DNA of 25,332 nucleotides, taken from assembly GCA_043744805.1 (NCBI GenBank), contig JAYTTZ010000173.1, positions 1 through 25,332 of the forward strand, in the 5' to 3' direction. Positions 1 through 7,243 of the stretch are shown here, in pieces. The position numbers were made by a program, and so were the translations under genes. This stretch comes from Ga0077536 sp043744805. GTDB lineage: Bacteria; Pseudomonadota; Gammaproteobacteria; Ga0077536. A model generated the notes under the pieces. The model was given only the letters and a program-made list of their open reading frames with translations, made no database searches and was not told the DNA's origin. Within the stretch, counting starts at the first letter, position 1; each line of letters opens with the position of its first letter.

Positions 1-179
1 GGGCCTTCGCTGCCTTCGGTGACCGCCAGGGTCACGCGTTGCGTGAGCGTGTGCTGGGGAAGCACCTGTTCGACGCAGGCGCGGAGCGCGGGATCGGAAA
101 TCTTCGTCGTGTCGTAGGTGGGGGTAGCCTGAGCCGGCAGGCCAATGGCGAGGGCCGTGAGGAAGTACAGTCGGCTCAT
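1..179 (-). CDS. Probable exported protein, 5' fragment (runs off the left edge)
   Basis: Reading leftward from an ATG at 179, the frame stays open to the window edge (59 codons). The first 18 residues look like a signal peptide: a short basic start (MSR), a hydrophobic core (LYFLTALAIGL) and an Ala-x-Ala-type cleavage site (PAQA). The mature part begins with a polar stretch and one early Cys in RACVEQV. The product would therefore be periplasmic or secreted. Too little of it is present to assign a family, and I do not recognise it. The start is not strongly supported: GGGGAG lies about 14 bases upstream of the ATG, farther than an ideal ribosome-binding site. The inverted repeat at 212-224 lies just upstream and could be an operator. 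Confidence 0.55.
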   Translation of the reverse strand, partial: MSRLYFLTALAIGLPAQATPTYDTTKISDPALRACVEQVLPQHTLTQRVTLAVTEGSEG

Positions 180-211
180 CCTGACCACAGTGCGTCTCCC
201 CGTCGTGTTCT

Positions 212-224
212 TATGGGCGCCATA
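212..224. promoter_or_regulatory. Short inverted repeat upstream of the exported-protein gene
   Basis: TATGG-GCG-CCATA is a perfect 5-bp inverted repeat with a 3-base centre. It lies 33 bases upstream of the leftward ATG at 179. On the minus strand it overlaps TACTAT, a weak -10-like hexamer. It could be an operator or chance. The rest of 180-446 shows no convincing gene; the reading frames crossing it look like GC-bias artefacts. Confidence 0.2.
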
Positions 225-446
225 GTAGACGCAAGGACGGGTCGACTGAACGTGCGCGTGGGCATTTGCGGGTGGAACGCGCAGCAGGCCGCGAGGGCGG
301 GCGGCGGCGTGGGTGGCGGGCAGCCGACGTCGAGGGGCCGTGCGTGCTCAATGCAAAGCCGCCGGCTTGCGCGCGCGGCACTGCTGCGGTATCCAGTGGG
401 ACACCCTCAAGACCACCCCCAAAGGGCACACCCCGGGAGGAACCGG

Positions 447-602
447 ATGCGCTGGTTGTTTGTACTTGCCCTTGTTGCGCTGGCTGGCGCGGCGTTGCCC
501 GCGGCACCCCACGGGCAGGGACTCGCCTGCGAAGCGGTCAAGTACCCCACGGCCAAGTACCCGACGACCAGGTACCCCCGCGCAAATTATCCGGGCAGGT
601 AG
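447..602 (+). CDS. Putative small secreted peptide with tandem YP pentapeptide repeats
   Basis: This is a 51-codon ORF starting at an ATG preceded by GGGAGG at 435-440, six bases upstream, which is a good ribosome-binding site. Residues 1-20 (MRWLFVLALVALAGAALPAA) form a typical signal sequence. A single Cys at residue 28 follows GLA, but this is not a canonical lipobox. Residues 31-50 are four consecutive pentapeptides, VKYPT, AKYPT, TRYPR and ANYPG, encoded by 15-base units at 537-596, then Arg and a TAG stop. The mature product would be about 25-30 residues, basic and tyrosine/proline-rich. I recognise no family and assign no function. The frame remains open upstream to 39, but only this part has a start signal and protein-like features. 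It could be a chance ORF, because the region is otherwise non-coding. Confidence 0.45.
   Translation: MRWLFVLALVALAGAALPAAPHGQGLACEAVKYPTAKYPTTRYPRANYPGR
537..596 (+). repeat. Four diverged 15-bp tandem units encoding xxYPx
   Basis: Four adjacent 15-base units share the core AAGTACCC or its variants AGGTACCC and AATTATCC. They begin at 537, 552, 567 and 582. In the frame of the small ORF each unit gives one YP pentapeptide. Units 1 and 2 are nearly identical and units 3 and 4 have diverged. Confidence 0.7.
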
Positions 603-761
603 GCGGCGACTTGCCGCAACCAGGGCACGGGCGACTGGTACAGGGCGCGTGGACAGCGGACGGCGCGCCAGCGCGATGAACTGCCGCTGCCCCTTGCGGG
701 GGGCCTGCATCTACCGACCGACTGACCTACTCGCGCCTGTTCAACGGCGAGCAGAGGCAAC

Positions 762-2108
762 GTGAGCGAACCCGCGAATCTTTCAGAGGCTGCGCCCGGC
801 CCCGCCGCCACGGCACCCGCCGACCAGGGCGCGCGGATCAAGGCCATCCTCGTCGGCTCCGCCGGCAACCTGGTGGAGTGGTACGACTTCTACGTCTACG
901 CAGCGTTTGCGCTGTACTTCGCGCCCGCGTTCTTCCCCGGCAAAGATCCGGTAGTCCAGCAACTGAACGCGGCGCTGCTGTTTGCGTTTGGCTTCCTGGC
1001 GCGACCGCTCGGCGGCTGGTTGTTCGGGCACCTGGGCGATCGCCATGGTCGGCGCCGAGCGTTGCTGCTTTCGGTATTGCTGATGTGCGCGGGCTCGCTG
1101 GTGATTGCGGTGCTGCCGGACTACGCGAGCATCGGTATCGCCGCGCCCATCCTGCTGGCTGCCGCGAGGCTGTTGCAGGGCCTGAGCCTCGGCGGCGAAT
1201 ACGGTGCCAGTGCGACCTATCTGAGTGAAGTGGCCGATCGCCGCCACCGCGGCTTCTATGCCAGCTTCCAGCACGTGACGCTTATCGGCGGCCAGCTCTG
1301 CGCCCTCCTGGTGCTGCTGGTGCTGGAGAAGTTCCTCCTCACCGATGCGCAACTCCACGCCTGGGGCTGGCGCATTCCTTTCGCCATCGGTGCGCTGCTC
1401 GCGCTGGTGACGCTTTATATGCGGCGAGATCTCCCCGAAACCGCGCAGTTCGAGGCGGCACGGGCCAGGGCGCCGGCCCCAAGCGTGCTTCGCGCACTGG
1501 CCCGCCATCCGCGCGAAGTGCTGGTGGTGGTGGGCCTGACGATGGGCGGCACGGCGGCGTTCTATACCTTCACCACCTACATGCAGAAGTTCCTGAAGCT
1601 CACCGTAGGGCTGACGGCGGGTGAATCGACGGCGGTGACGGCGGCGTCCCTGGTTTTTGCGCTGATGCTCCAGCCAATCTATGGGGCGCTCAGTGATCGC
1701 ATTGGCCGCAAGCCGTTGCTCATCTGGTTTGGCGTGGGCGGCACGCTGTTCACCGTGCCTTTGCTCGATGCCCTGGCCGCGACCCGCAGTCCCTACACCG
1801 CCTTCCTGCTGCTTGCTGCCGCGTGGCTCATCATTGCGGGCTATACGTCCATCAACGCGGTGGTGAAGGCGGAGCTGTTTCCCGCGGCGATACGGGCTAC
1901 GGGCGTGGGTTTGCCGTACGCGGTGACGGTGTCGATCTTCGGCGGGACCGCCGAGCCGGTGGCCTTGTTGTTCAAGACCAACGGCTTCGAGCGCGGCTTC
2001 TACTACTACCTGACGGCCTTGTTCGCGACCTCGCTGGTGGTCTATCTCTGCATGCGGGATACGCGGCGGACGTCGGCCATCGAGCGCGAGGACGGCGAGA
2101 CTCGATAG
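762..2108 (+). CDS. kgtP: KgtP-like 2-oxoglutarate/dicarboxylate:H+ symporter (MFS, MHS family)
   Basis: A 448-residue inner-membrane transporter of the major facilitator superfamily, metabolite:H+ symporter branch. It resembles E. coli alpha-ketoglutarate permease along its length. Shared blocks include GNLVEWYDFYVY (about residues 35-46), ARPLGGWLFGHLGDRHGRR, LQGLSLGGEYGASATYLSEV, GFYASFQHVTLIGGQL and the second-half loop GALSDRIGRKP. About 12 hydrophobic segments are visible, and its length is close to the E. coli protein's. The start is GTG at 762, with AGAGG four bases upstream; the first 25 residues form a polar cytoplasmic leader. The gene stands alone and converges on ackA. The family is secure. 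The exact substrate (2-oxoglutarate versus another carboxylate) is inferred from resemblance only. Confidence 0.88.
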   Translation: MSEPANLSEAAPGPAATAPADQGARIKAILVGSAGNLVEWYDFYVYAAFALYFAPAFFPGKDPVVQQLNAALLFAFGFLARPLGGWLFGHLGDRHGRRRALLLSVLLMCAGSLVIAVLPDYASIGIAAPILLAAARLLQGLSLGGEYGASATYLSEVADRRHRGFYASFQHVTLIGGQLCALLVLLVLEKFLLTDAQLHAWGWRIPFAIGALLALVTLYMRRDLPETAQFEAARARAPAPSVLRALARHPREVLVVVGLTMGGTAAFYTFTTYMQKFLKLTVGLTAGESTAVTAASLVFALMLQPIYGALSDRIGRKPLLIWFGVGGTLFTVPLLDALAATRSPYTAFLLLAAAWLIIAGYTSINAVVKAELFPAAIRATGVGLPYAVTVSIFGGTAEPVALLFKTNGFERGFYYYLTALFATSLVVYLCMRDTRRTSAIEREDGETR

Positions 2109-2142
2109 CGCCCGTCACGCCACCCGATAGCGACGCGGGCGC
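2108..2142. terminator. Possible stem-loop between convergent kgtP and ackA
   Basis: GCGCCCG at 2108-2114 can pair with CGGGCGC at 2136-2142 around a 21-base loop, right at the kgtP stop codon. There is no T-tract on either side, so a rho-independent terminator is doubtful. Position between two convergent genes is the main argument. Confidence 0.25.
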
Positions 2143-2187
2143 ATGCCGCGCGGCGCTGGCGGAGACTTCGAGGTGCCCGTTGTCAGC

Positions 2188-3378
2188 TCACGGTGCGCTA
2201 ATCAACCGCGCGCAATCGGCGGCAATCACGGCCTCCTCATCGGCGGGGACCACCACGCAGGCGATCTGGCTCCTGGCGCTTGAGCACAGCCACGCGTCGC
2301 GATCGTTCAAGCCGGCGTCGAGGTCACAACCCAGCCAGGCGATCCGCTCGACGATGCGCGCGCGTAGCACTGCGCTCCGCGCGCCGATGCCGCCGGTGAA
2401 CACCAGCGCGTCCAGCCCTCCCAGCACGGCGGCCATCGCGCCCATCTCACGCACCACGTGGTAGGCGAAATACTCAAGGGCGAAGCGCGCGTTGTCGTCT
2501 TCATGCTCACGTGCCAGCAACGCACGCATGTCGCCCGTCGTGCCCGACAGTCCCAGCAGTCCGGAACGGCGGTAGAGCAGGTCTTCCAGCGCCTTTTCGT
2601 CCAGACCGCGCGTTTGCAGGGCGAGCAGGATCCCGGGATCGAGATGTCCGCACCGCGTCGCCATCGGCAGCCCGTCCAGCGCGGTGAAGCCCATGCTGTT
2701 GGCAAGGCTGTGTCCTGCCTTCATGGCGGTGAGGCTGGAGCCGCTGCCGAGGTGCGCCACGATCACCCGGCCTGCAGCCAGCCGTGGCGCCCGTGCCGTG
2801 AGTTCGGCCAGCACGTGCACGCAGTTGAGGCCGTGGAAACCGTAGCGCTGGAGGTCCTCCCCGCGCACGGCGGCGGGCAAGGCCACGGCCTTCGCCACGG
2901 CAGGCTGGTCGCGGTGGAAGGCGGTGTCGAAGGCGGCCACCTGCAGCAAGCCAGGCAGCAGCCGGGTGAGTTCACGAATCGCCGCAAGCCCGGCCGGTTG
3001 GTGCAGGGGCGCCAGCGCGACGAGATCTTCGAGTTCGTGCAGCAACGCCGGATCGATCACGGCTGACGTCCTGTGTTGCGGGCCGCCGTGCACGATGCGG
3101 TGGCCCACGCCGCGGAAAGGACCAAAGCGCTGGAGCAGCCAGGGCAACAGCACATCGACACCGTGCGCCACAGTGTTGCAGTGCTGGGCAGTGAGCGCTG
3201 GCCGGTCACCGTCCGCGAGTGGCGGCGTGGCGTGCCATTCCGGTTCCGCGCTGCCGAGGCTCGATACTTCCACGCGCTGCAGGCAGGTTGGCGCCCCGAT
3301 CCCGAGGACGTAAACGGCGCACTTCAGGCTGGACGATCCGGCGTTGAAGACCAGCAGTCGGCCGGCTGCGGCAACCAT
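2188..3378 (-). CDS. ackA: Acetate kinase
   Basis: A 396-residue enzyme converting acetyl phosphate and ADP to acetate and ATP in the cytosol, reversibly. Family marks: phosphate-binding signature VFNAGSSSLK (residues 10-19), GHRIVHGG (92-99), FDTAFH with the catalytic Asp at 151, YGFHGLN (179-185), adenosine/phosphate loop HLGSGSS (209-215), MGFTALDGLPMATRCG with Arg242, and FTGGIGARS near the C-terminus. The start is ATG at 3378. The frame is open farther upstream, but the added residues overlap xfp and are not family-like. It starts 34 bases after the xfp stop and is almost certainly co-transcribed with it. No phosphotransacetylase gene lies in the window. The pairing therefore suggests that acetyl phosphate made by phosphoketolase is turned directly into ATP and acetate. 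Confidence 0.95.
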   Translation of the reverse strand: MVAAAGRLLVFNAGSSSLKCAVYVLGIGAPTCLQRVEVSSLGSAEPEWHATPPLADGDRPALTAQHCNTVAHGVDVLLPWLLQRFGPFRGVGHRIVHGGPQHRTSAVIDPALLHELEDLVALAPLHQPAGLAAIRELTRLLPGLLQVAAFDTAFHRDQPAVAKAVALPAAVRGEDLQRYGFHGLNCVHVLAELTARAPRLAAGRVIVAHLGSGSSLTAMKAGHSLANSMGFTALDGLPMATRCGHLDPGILLALQTRGLDEKALEDLLYRRSGLLGLSGTTGDMRALLAREHEDDNARFALEYFAYHVVREMGAMAAVLGGLDALVFTGGIGARSAVLRARIVERIAWLGCDLDAGLNDRDAWLCSSARSQIACVVVPADEEAVIAADCARLISAP

Positions 3379-3412
3379 CAGCGCGCCGCGTGGTACTGCT
3401 GTCCCACGCCCT

Positions 3413-5794
3413 TCACCCCGGCCACTGCCAGGTGTTGATTTCATCGCTATCCACGCCATGCGCATGCGCGTAATGCAGGTGGCGCAACTGCGCGTCGCGC
3501 AGCCGATCCTTCAGGTGCGCGCCAATGGCCTGCAGGCGCGGCACGCGATCCAGCACGTCGATGGCGAGGCTGAAGCGATCCACTTCGTTCAGGATCGCAA
3601 GCTCCAGCGGTGTGTTGATGCTGCCTTTCTCCTTGTAGCCCCGCACGTGCAGGTTGTCGTGGTTGGTACGGCGATAAGCGAGGCGATGGACCAGCCAGGG
3701 GTAGCCGTGGAAGTTGAAGATGATGGGTTTGTCGCGGGTGAAGAGGCTGTCGAAGTCGCGATCCGGAAGGCCGTGTGGATGTTCGGTGTCCGGGGTCATC
3801 TTGTAGAGGTCGACCACGTTGACGAAGCGCAACTTGAGGTCCGGAAGCGCGCTGCGCAGGAGTGCCACGGCGCCAAGGGCTTCCTGTGTCGCGATGTCGC
3901 CGCAGGCCGCCATCACCGCATCCGGCTCGCAGCCTTGGTCGCTGCTGGCCCAGTCCCACAGACCAATGCCTTTCTCGACGTGGAGGATGGCGCTTCGCAC
4001 GTCGAGGTACTGCAAATGCGCCTGCTTGTCGCAGACGATGACGTTGATGGTGTCGGTGTCGCGCAGGCAGCGATCGGCCACCGCCAGCAGGCAGTTGGCG
4101 TCCGGCGGCAGGGTGATGCGCGTGACCTTCGGGCTCTTGTTCACCACCAGATCGAGGAAGCCCGGATCCTGGTGGGTAAAGCCGTTGTGATCCTGGCGCC
4201 AGACGGTGGAAGTGATGAGGAGGTTGAGCGAGGACACCGGCGCGCGCCACGGGATCTGGCGCGCGGCGTCCAACCACTTGGCGTGCTGGTTGAACATCGA
4301 ATCGATGACGTGCACGAAGGCTTCGTAGGTAGAGAAGAAGCCGTGGCGGCCGGTCAGCAGGTAGCCTTCGAGCCAGCCTTCCAAGGTGTGTTCCGAGAGC
4401 ATTTCCATCACGCGGCCATCCGGGGCGAGGTGCCCGCCGTCCGCGTCGATGGGCAGGATGTCCGCCATCCAGGTCTTGTCGTTCGCTTCGAAGACCGCAC
4501 CGAGCTTGTTGGAGGTGGTTTCGTCCGGACCGAACAAGCGGAAATTGCCCGGGTTGCGGCGGAGGATGTCGCGGAGGAACGCACCGAGCGGCGCGGTGTT
4601 GGACACGCGAACCTGGCCCGGCGCGGGCACGGTCATGGCGTAATCGGTGAAGGCAGGCAGCTTGAGCGGCACGCGCAGCAGGCCGCCGTTGGCGTGGGGA
4701 TTGGCGCTCATGCGACGCTCGCCCACCGGCGCGAGATCGCGCAGTTCCGCGCGCAGTTCGCCCGCCTCGTCGAAGAGCTCCTCCGGGCGATAGCTCTTCA
4801 GCCAGCTTTCCAGCTGCTGCAGGCGCTCTGGCGCGCCAGTGGGATTGGGAATCGGTACCTGGTGCGAGCGCCAGTAGTTCGCCACCGCATGCCCACCTGC
4901 GCTTACCGGGCCGGTCCAGCCCTTGGGGCTGCGCAGCACGATCATCGGCCAGCGCGGACGCGTGGCGTGTTTCGCATCGGTCGCGGAGCGGCGGATTTCC
5001 GCCAGTTCATGCACGACCTTGTCCAGCGTTTCGGCCATCAGGCGATGCATCGTCATCGGATCGTCGCCTTCCACGAAATGCGGCGTCCAGCCGTAGCCGC
5101 GGAACAGGGCTTCGAGTTCTGCATGCGAGATGCGCGACAGGATCGTGGGATTGTCGATCTTGTAGCCGTTGAGATGGAGGATGGGCAGCACCGCGCCGTC
5201 GCGCGCGGGGTTCAGGAACTTGTTGGAGTGCCAGGCCGTGGCCAGCGGGCCGGTCTCCGCTTCGCCGTCGCCCACTGCCACCGCCACTACGAGGCCCGGG
5301 TTGTCGTAGGCACAGCCGAAGGCGTGCGACACGCTGTAGCCGAGTTCACCACCTTCATGGACCGAGCCCGGGGTTTCCGGCGTGCAGTGGCTGCCAATGC
5401 CGCCGGGAAAGGAAAAGTCACGGAAGAAATGGCGCATCCCGTCGAGGCCAGGACCCTTGGCCGGATAGATTTCGCCGTAGCGACCTTCCAGGTACACCGG
5501 CCCCAGCACGCCGGGCGCCCCGTGGCCCGGACCCGCGAGGAAAATCATGTTCAGGTCGTGCTGGCGGATGATCCGGTTCAGGTGCGCGTACATGAAGGCG
5601 AGGCCAGGGCTGGTACCCCAGTGACCCAGCGGTCGCTGCTTGATGTGTGCGGCCACCAGGGGCTCGCGCAGCAGGGGATTGTCCTGCAGGTAGATCATCC
5701 CCGCCGAGAGGTAGTTGCAGGCACGCCACCAGGCGTCGAGGCGGGTGAAATCGGGGGCTTCGGTAGAAGTAGGGCAGGGCGGGATGATCGGCAT
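3413..5794 (-). CDS. xfp: Xylulose-5-phosphate/fructose-6-phosphate phosphoketolase
   Basis: A thiamine-diphosphate enzyme of about 793 residues that splits xylulose-5-P (and often fructose-6-P) with phosphate into acetyl phosphate and a shorter sugar phosphate. Visible family features: GHWGTSPG (57-64), GPGHGAPG (88-95), signature EGGELGY (147-153), the ThDP/Mg-binding stretch ending GDGEAETGP (175-183), HLNGYKIDNPT (207-217) and FGPDETTSN in the second half. Length is normal for the family. I chose ATG 5794 because GGAAG lies about seven bases upstream and the protein then begins as phosphoketolases do. The longer ORF from 5968 adds a low-complexity, non-homologous extension. It heads a xfp-ackA operon and is divergent from the 2OG oxygenase gene. 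XFP preference for one sugar cannot be read from sequence. Confidence 0.95.
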   Translation of the reverse strand: MPIIPPCPTSTEAPDFTRLDAWWRACNYLSAGMIYLQDNPLLREPLVAAHIKQRPLGHWGTSPGLAFMYAHLNRIIRQHDLNMIFLAGPGHGAPGVLGPVYLEGRYGEIYPAKGPGLDGMRHFFRDFSFPGGIGSHCTPETPGSVHEGGELGYSVSHAFGCAYDNPGLVVAVAVGDGEAETGPLATAWHSNKFLNPARDGAVLPILHLNGYKIDNPTILSRISHAELEALFRGYGWTPHFVEGDDPMTMHRLMAETLDKVVHELAEIRRSATDAKHATRPRWPMIVLRSPKGWTGPVSAGGHAVANYWRSHQVPIPNPTGAPERLQQLESWLKSYRPEELFDEAGELRAELRDLAPVGERRMSANPHANGGLLRVPLKLPAFTDYAMTVPAPGQVRVSNTAPLGAFLRDILRRNPGNFRLFGPDETTSNKLGAVFEANDKTWMADILPIDADGGHLAPDGRVMEMLSEHTLEGWLEGYLLTGRHGFFSTYEAFVHVIDSMFNQHAKWLDAARQIPWRAPVSSLNLLITSTVWRQDHNGFTHQDPGFLDLVVNKSPKVTRITLPPDANCLLAVADRCLRDTDTINVIVCDKQAHLQYLDVRSAILHVEKGIGLWDWASSDQGCEPDAVMAACGDIATQEALGAVALLRSALPDLKLRFVNVVDLYKMTPDTEHPHGLPDRDFDSLFTRDKPIIFNFHGYPWLVHRLAYRRTNHDNLHVRGYKEKGSINTPLELAILNEVDRFSLAIDVLDRVPRLQAIGAHLKDRLRDAQLRHLHYAHAHGVDSDEINTWQWPG

Positions 5795-6077
5795 GGCAGC
5801 TTCCGGTGGCTTCGAGGCCTGTTCAGTGTGCCTGAGCCGGTCGTGCAGTTTCTTGACCTGACAGCAGCGCGCTTGTGCCTGGTCAACGATGACAGGTTTT
5901 CCGCGAGGGATTGCAGCTTCCCGTCCCGACGTGTCGGATTCGAAAGCAAGACCCGGGGTGCTTGGCACCGGGCGCGGGCTTATGGTCTTACTTTGAACAG
6001 CACCACGAGGGACATCTCATGCGCCGATGCATCCACCGGGCGGGAACACCCGCGGGCACCTTCCGGGTAGGCACCGA
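5795..6077. other. Divergent intergenic region between xfp and the 2OG oxygenase
   Basis: A 283-base spacer that must hold the promoters of both divergent genes. I see no strong sigma70 pair on either strand. TTGGCA at 5962 is followed by TATGGT only 13 bases later, which is too close. The clearest structure is a hairpin at 5952-5972: GGTGC pairs with GCACC around TTG, extended by CCC/GGG across a two-base bulge. It could be an operator or transcript structure. No additional gene is supported. Confidence 0.4.
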
Positions 6078-6842
6078 ATGAACCTCGATGAACAGGTAGC
6101 ACTCCCGCTGGGGATACCCGACGCGATCGGGCAGCGTATCGCCGCCGCCGATTGGCACCAGGTGGAATGCGATCTCGACGCCCAGGGCAGCAGTGTCATC
6201 GCAGGCCTACTCACGCCAGCCGAATGCGCTGCGCTCGCGTCGCTATACGGCGGCGTGGACGCGCCACTCGCCCCGCTGTTCCGCAGCCGCGTGGTCATGG
6301 CCCGCCACGGCTACGGGCGCGGCGAGTACAAGTACTTCAGCTATCCGTTACCCGACCTGGTAACCAGCCTGCGCGGCGCGCTGTATCCGCGGCTAGCGCC
6401 GATCGCCAACCGCTGGCACCAGCAGATGAACCTCGCTGTGCAGTTCCCCGACAGCCACGACGAATTCCTCGCCCGCTGCCACGCCGCCGGGCAGCGCCGG
6501 CCCACGCCCCTGTTACTCAAATACGGTGAAGGCGACTACAACTGCCTGCACCAGGATCTCTACGGTGAGCACGTCTTCCCCTTGCAGGTGGTGCTGTTGC
6601 TGTCGGCGCCTGCCAGGGACTTCGAAGGGGGCGAATTCGTCATGACCGAACAGCGGCCGCGCATGCAGTCGCGCGCCACGGTGCTGCCACTACGCCAGGG
6701 CGACGCCGCCGTGATCGCCGTCCACCACCGTCCAGTGCAGGGCACGCGCGGGGTGTACCGGGTGCAACTCCGTCATGGGGTGAGTCGCGTACGTGCCGGG
6801 CAGCGGATTACGGCGGGGGTGATTTTCCACGATGCGACGTGA
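6078..6842 (+). CDS. 2-oxoglutarate/Fe(II)-dependent oxygenase, prolyl-4-hydroxylase-like
   Basis: A 254-residue soluble protein of the cupin-fold 2OG/Fe(II) oxygenase superfamily, close to the bacterial prolyl-hydroxylase-like group. The iron triad is visible as H158-x-D160 in LHQDLYGE and H233 in LRHGVSR. Arg243 (AGQRIT), ten residues on, is the likely 2-oxoglutarate carboxylate ligand. FEGGEFVMTEQRPR (182-195) is the usual strand between them. The start is ATG 6078 with GGGTAGG upstream; an in-frame ATG at 6027 adds only 17 non-conserved residues. The family couples 2-oxoglutarate decarboxylation to hydroxylation or demethylation. The substrate here is unknown. The gene stands alone, divergent from xfp. 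Confidence 0.85.
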   Translation: MNLDEQVALPLGIPDAIGQRIAAADWHQVECDLDAQGSSVIAGLLTPAECAALASLYGGVDAPLAPLFRSRVVMARHGYGRGEYKYFSYPLPDLVTSLRGALYPRLAPIANRWHQQMNLAVQFPDSHDEFLARCHAAGQRRPTPLLLKYGEGDYNCLHQDLYGEHVFPLQVVLLLSAPARDFEGGEFVMTEQRPRMQSRATVLPLRQGDAAVIAVHHRPVQGTRGVYRVQLRHGVSRVRAGQRITAGVIFHDAT

Positions 6843-7052
6843 GGGCGGGCGAGGCAGCTTCGCCCTTTGTCGCGCGCCATGCACCAGGTCCCGCGCCTCG
6901 TCATCCCGCGAAAGTGGGGACCCAGGTCAGGGGATTGCAAATTGGCGCCACGCTAGCCGTGACTGCGGCATGACGTGATCGCGGGAAAGGACGTATTGGT
7001 TGATGGGCTTCGGCGTCACGACGAGGCCTTTGCGTGCCACAGAGCGCGAAGG
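6843..7052. other. Intergenic spacer between the 2OG oxygenase and tRNA-Glu
   Basis: This spacer holds the REP-like element at 6899-6930 and no supported gene. No rho-independent terminator with a T-run follows the oxygenase stop. Confidence 0.5.
6899..6930. repeat. REP-like palindromic element, single copy in window
   Basis: The stretch GTCATCCCGCGAAAGTGGGG followed by ACCCAGG matches the general form of short dispersed palindromes common in proteobacterial intergenic DNA (GTCAT-CCCGC-GAAA-GCGGG-ACCCAG). CCCGC pairs with GTGGG, with one G-T pair, around a GAAA-type loop. Only one copy lies in this window, so repetition in the genome is inferred from known families and not seen here. Confidence 0.4.
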
Positions 7053-7070
7053 AATCCGCCAGCGCGGATT
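7053..7070 (-). terminator. Hairpin just downstream of tRNA-Glu, possible terminator
   Basis: AATCCGC and GCGGATT form a perfect 7-bp stem around a 4-base loop, three bases past the 3' CCA of the leftward tRNA. On the transcribed strand it is followed by CCTTC, not a true T-run. It may act as a terminator or as a 3'-processing structure. Confidence 0.45.
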
Positions 7071-7073
7071 AAG

Positions 7074-7148
7074 TGGTACTCCCAAGGGGAATCGAACCCC
7101 TGTTTACGCCGTGAGAGGGCGTCGTCCTGACCGCTAGACGATGGGAGC
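7074..7148 (-). tRNA. tRNA-Glu (anticodon CUC)
   Basis: On the minus strand this 75-base gene folds as a complete cloverleaf. Acceptor GCTCCCA pairs with TGGGAGT, with a G-U first pair. D-arm is GTCT/GGAC. Anticodon stem ACGCC/GGCGT surrounds the loop CTCTCAC, giving anticodon CUC for codon GAG. The variable loop is four bases. The T-arm AGGGG-TTCGATT-CCCCT is followed by discriminator A and an encoded CCA. The body closely resembles bacterial tRNA-Glu. It lies 95 bases downstream of the leftward glycosyltransferase gene but has its own promoter. Confidence 0.95.
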
Positions 7149-7166
7149 GCATGGCAGAGGACGGGG

Positions 7167-7196
7167 AGTATAGGGGCTTGGCCCGGCTGTCGTCAG
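7167..7196 (-). promoter_or_regulatory. Probable sigma70 promoter of tRNA-Glu
   Basis: On the minus strand, CTGACG (7191-7196) and TATACT (7167-7172) form a -35/-10 pair with an 18-base spacer. The -10 matches consensus at five of six positions. It sits about 18 bases before the tRNA 5' end. The following bases CCCCGTCC are GC-rich, the kind of discriminator associated with stringent control of stable-RNA promoters. Confidence 0.6.
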
Positions 7197-7243
7197 TCGG
7201 TGCAGCGGGGCGGCCCCGTGCCTTGGGCGGTGGCAGATGTTTT

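Noticed and set aside
39..446. Upstream part of the 187-codon frame that ends in the YP-repeat peptide
   Set aside because: It overlaps the exported-protein gene, lacks a ribosome-binding site and has no protein-like features. Only the portion from ATG 447 is supported.
689..705. GCCCC/GGGGC hairpin before kgtP as a terminator
   Set aside because: The stem is short, has no T-run, and is of a kind expected by chance in GC-rich DNA.
5795..5968. N-terminal extension of XFP to ATG 5968
   Set aside because: It is not phosphoketolase-like and occupies the promoter region; ATG 5794 has the better ribosome-binding site.
3344..6070. A 908-codon open frame on the plus strand antisense to xfp and ackA
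   Set aside because: Its residues are His/Val/Arg/Ala-rich with no domain, and it mirrors the codon bias of two certain genes on the other strand. It is a GC-rich shadow frame.
7206..7218. CGGGG-CGG-CCCCG hairpin between the glycosyltransferase and tRNA-Glu as a terminator
   Set aside because: It has a 5-bp stem and no T-run on the transcribed strand, so it is not distinguishable from GC-rich background.
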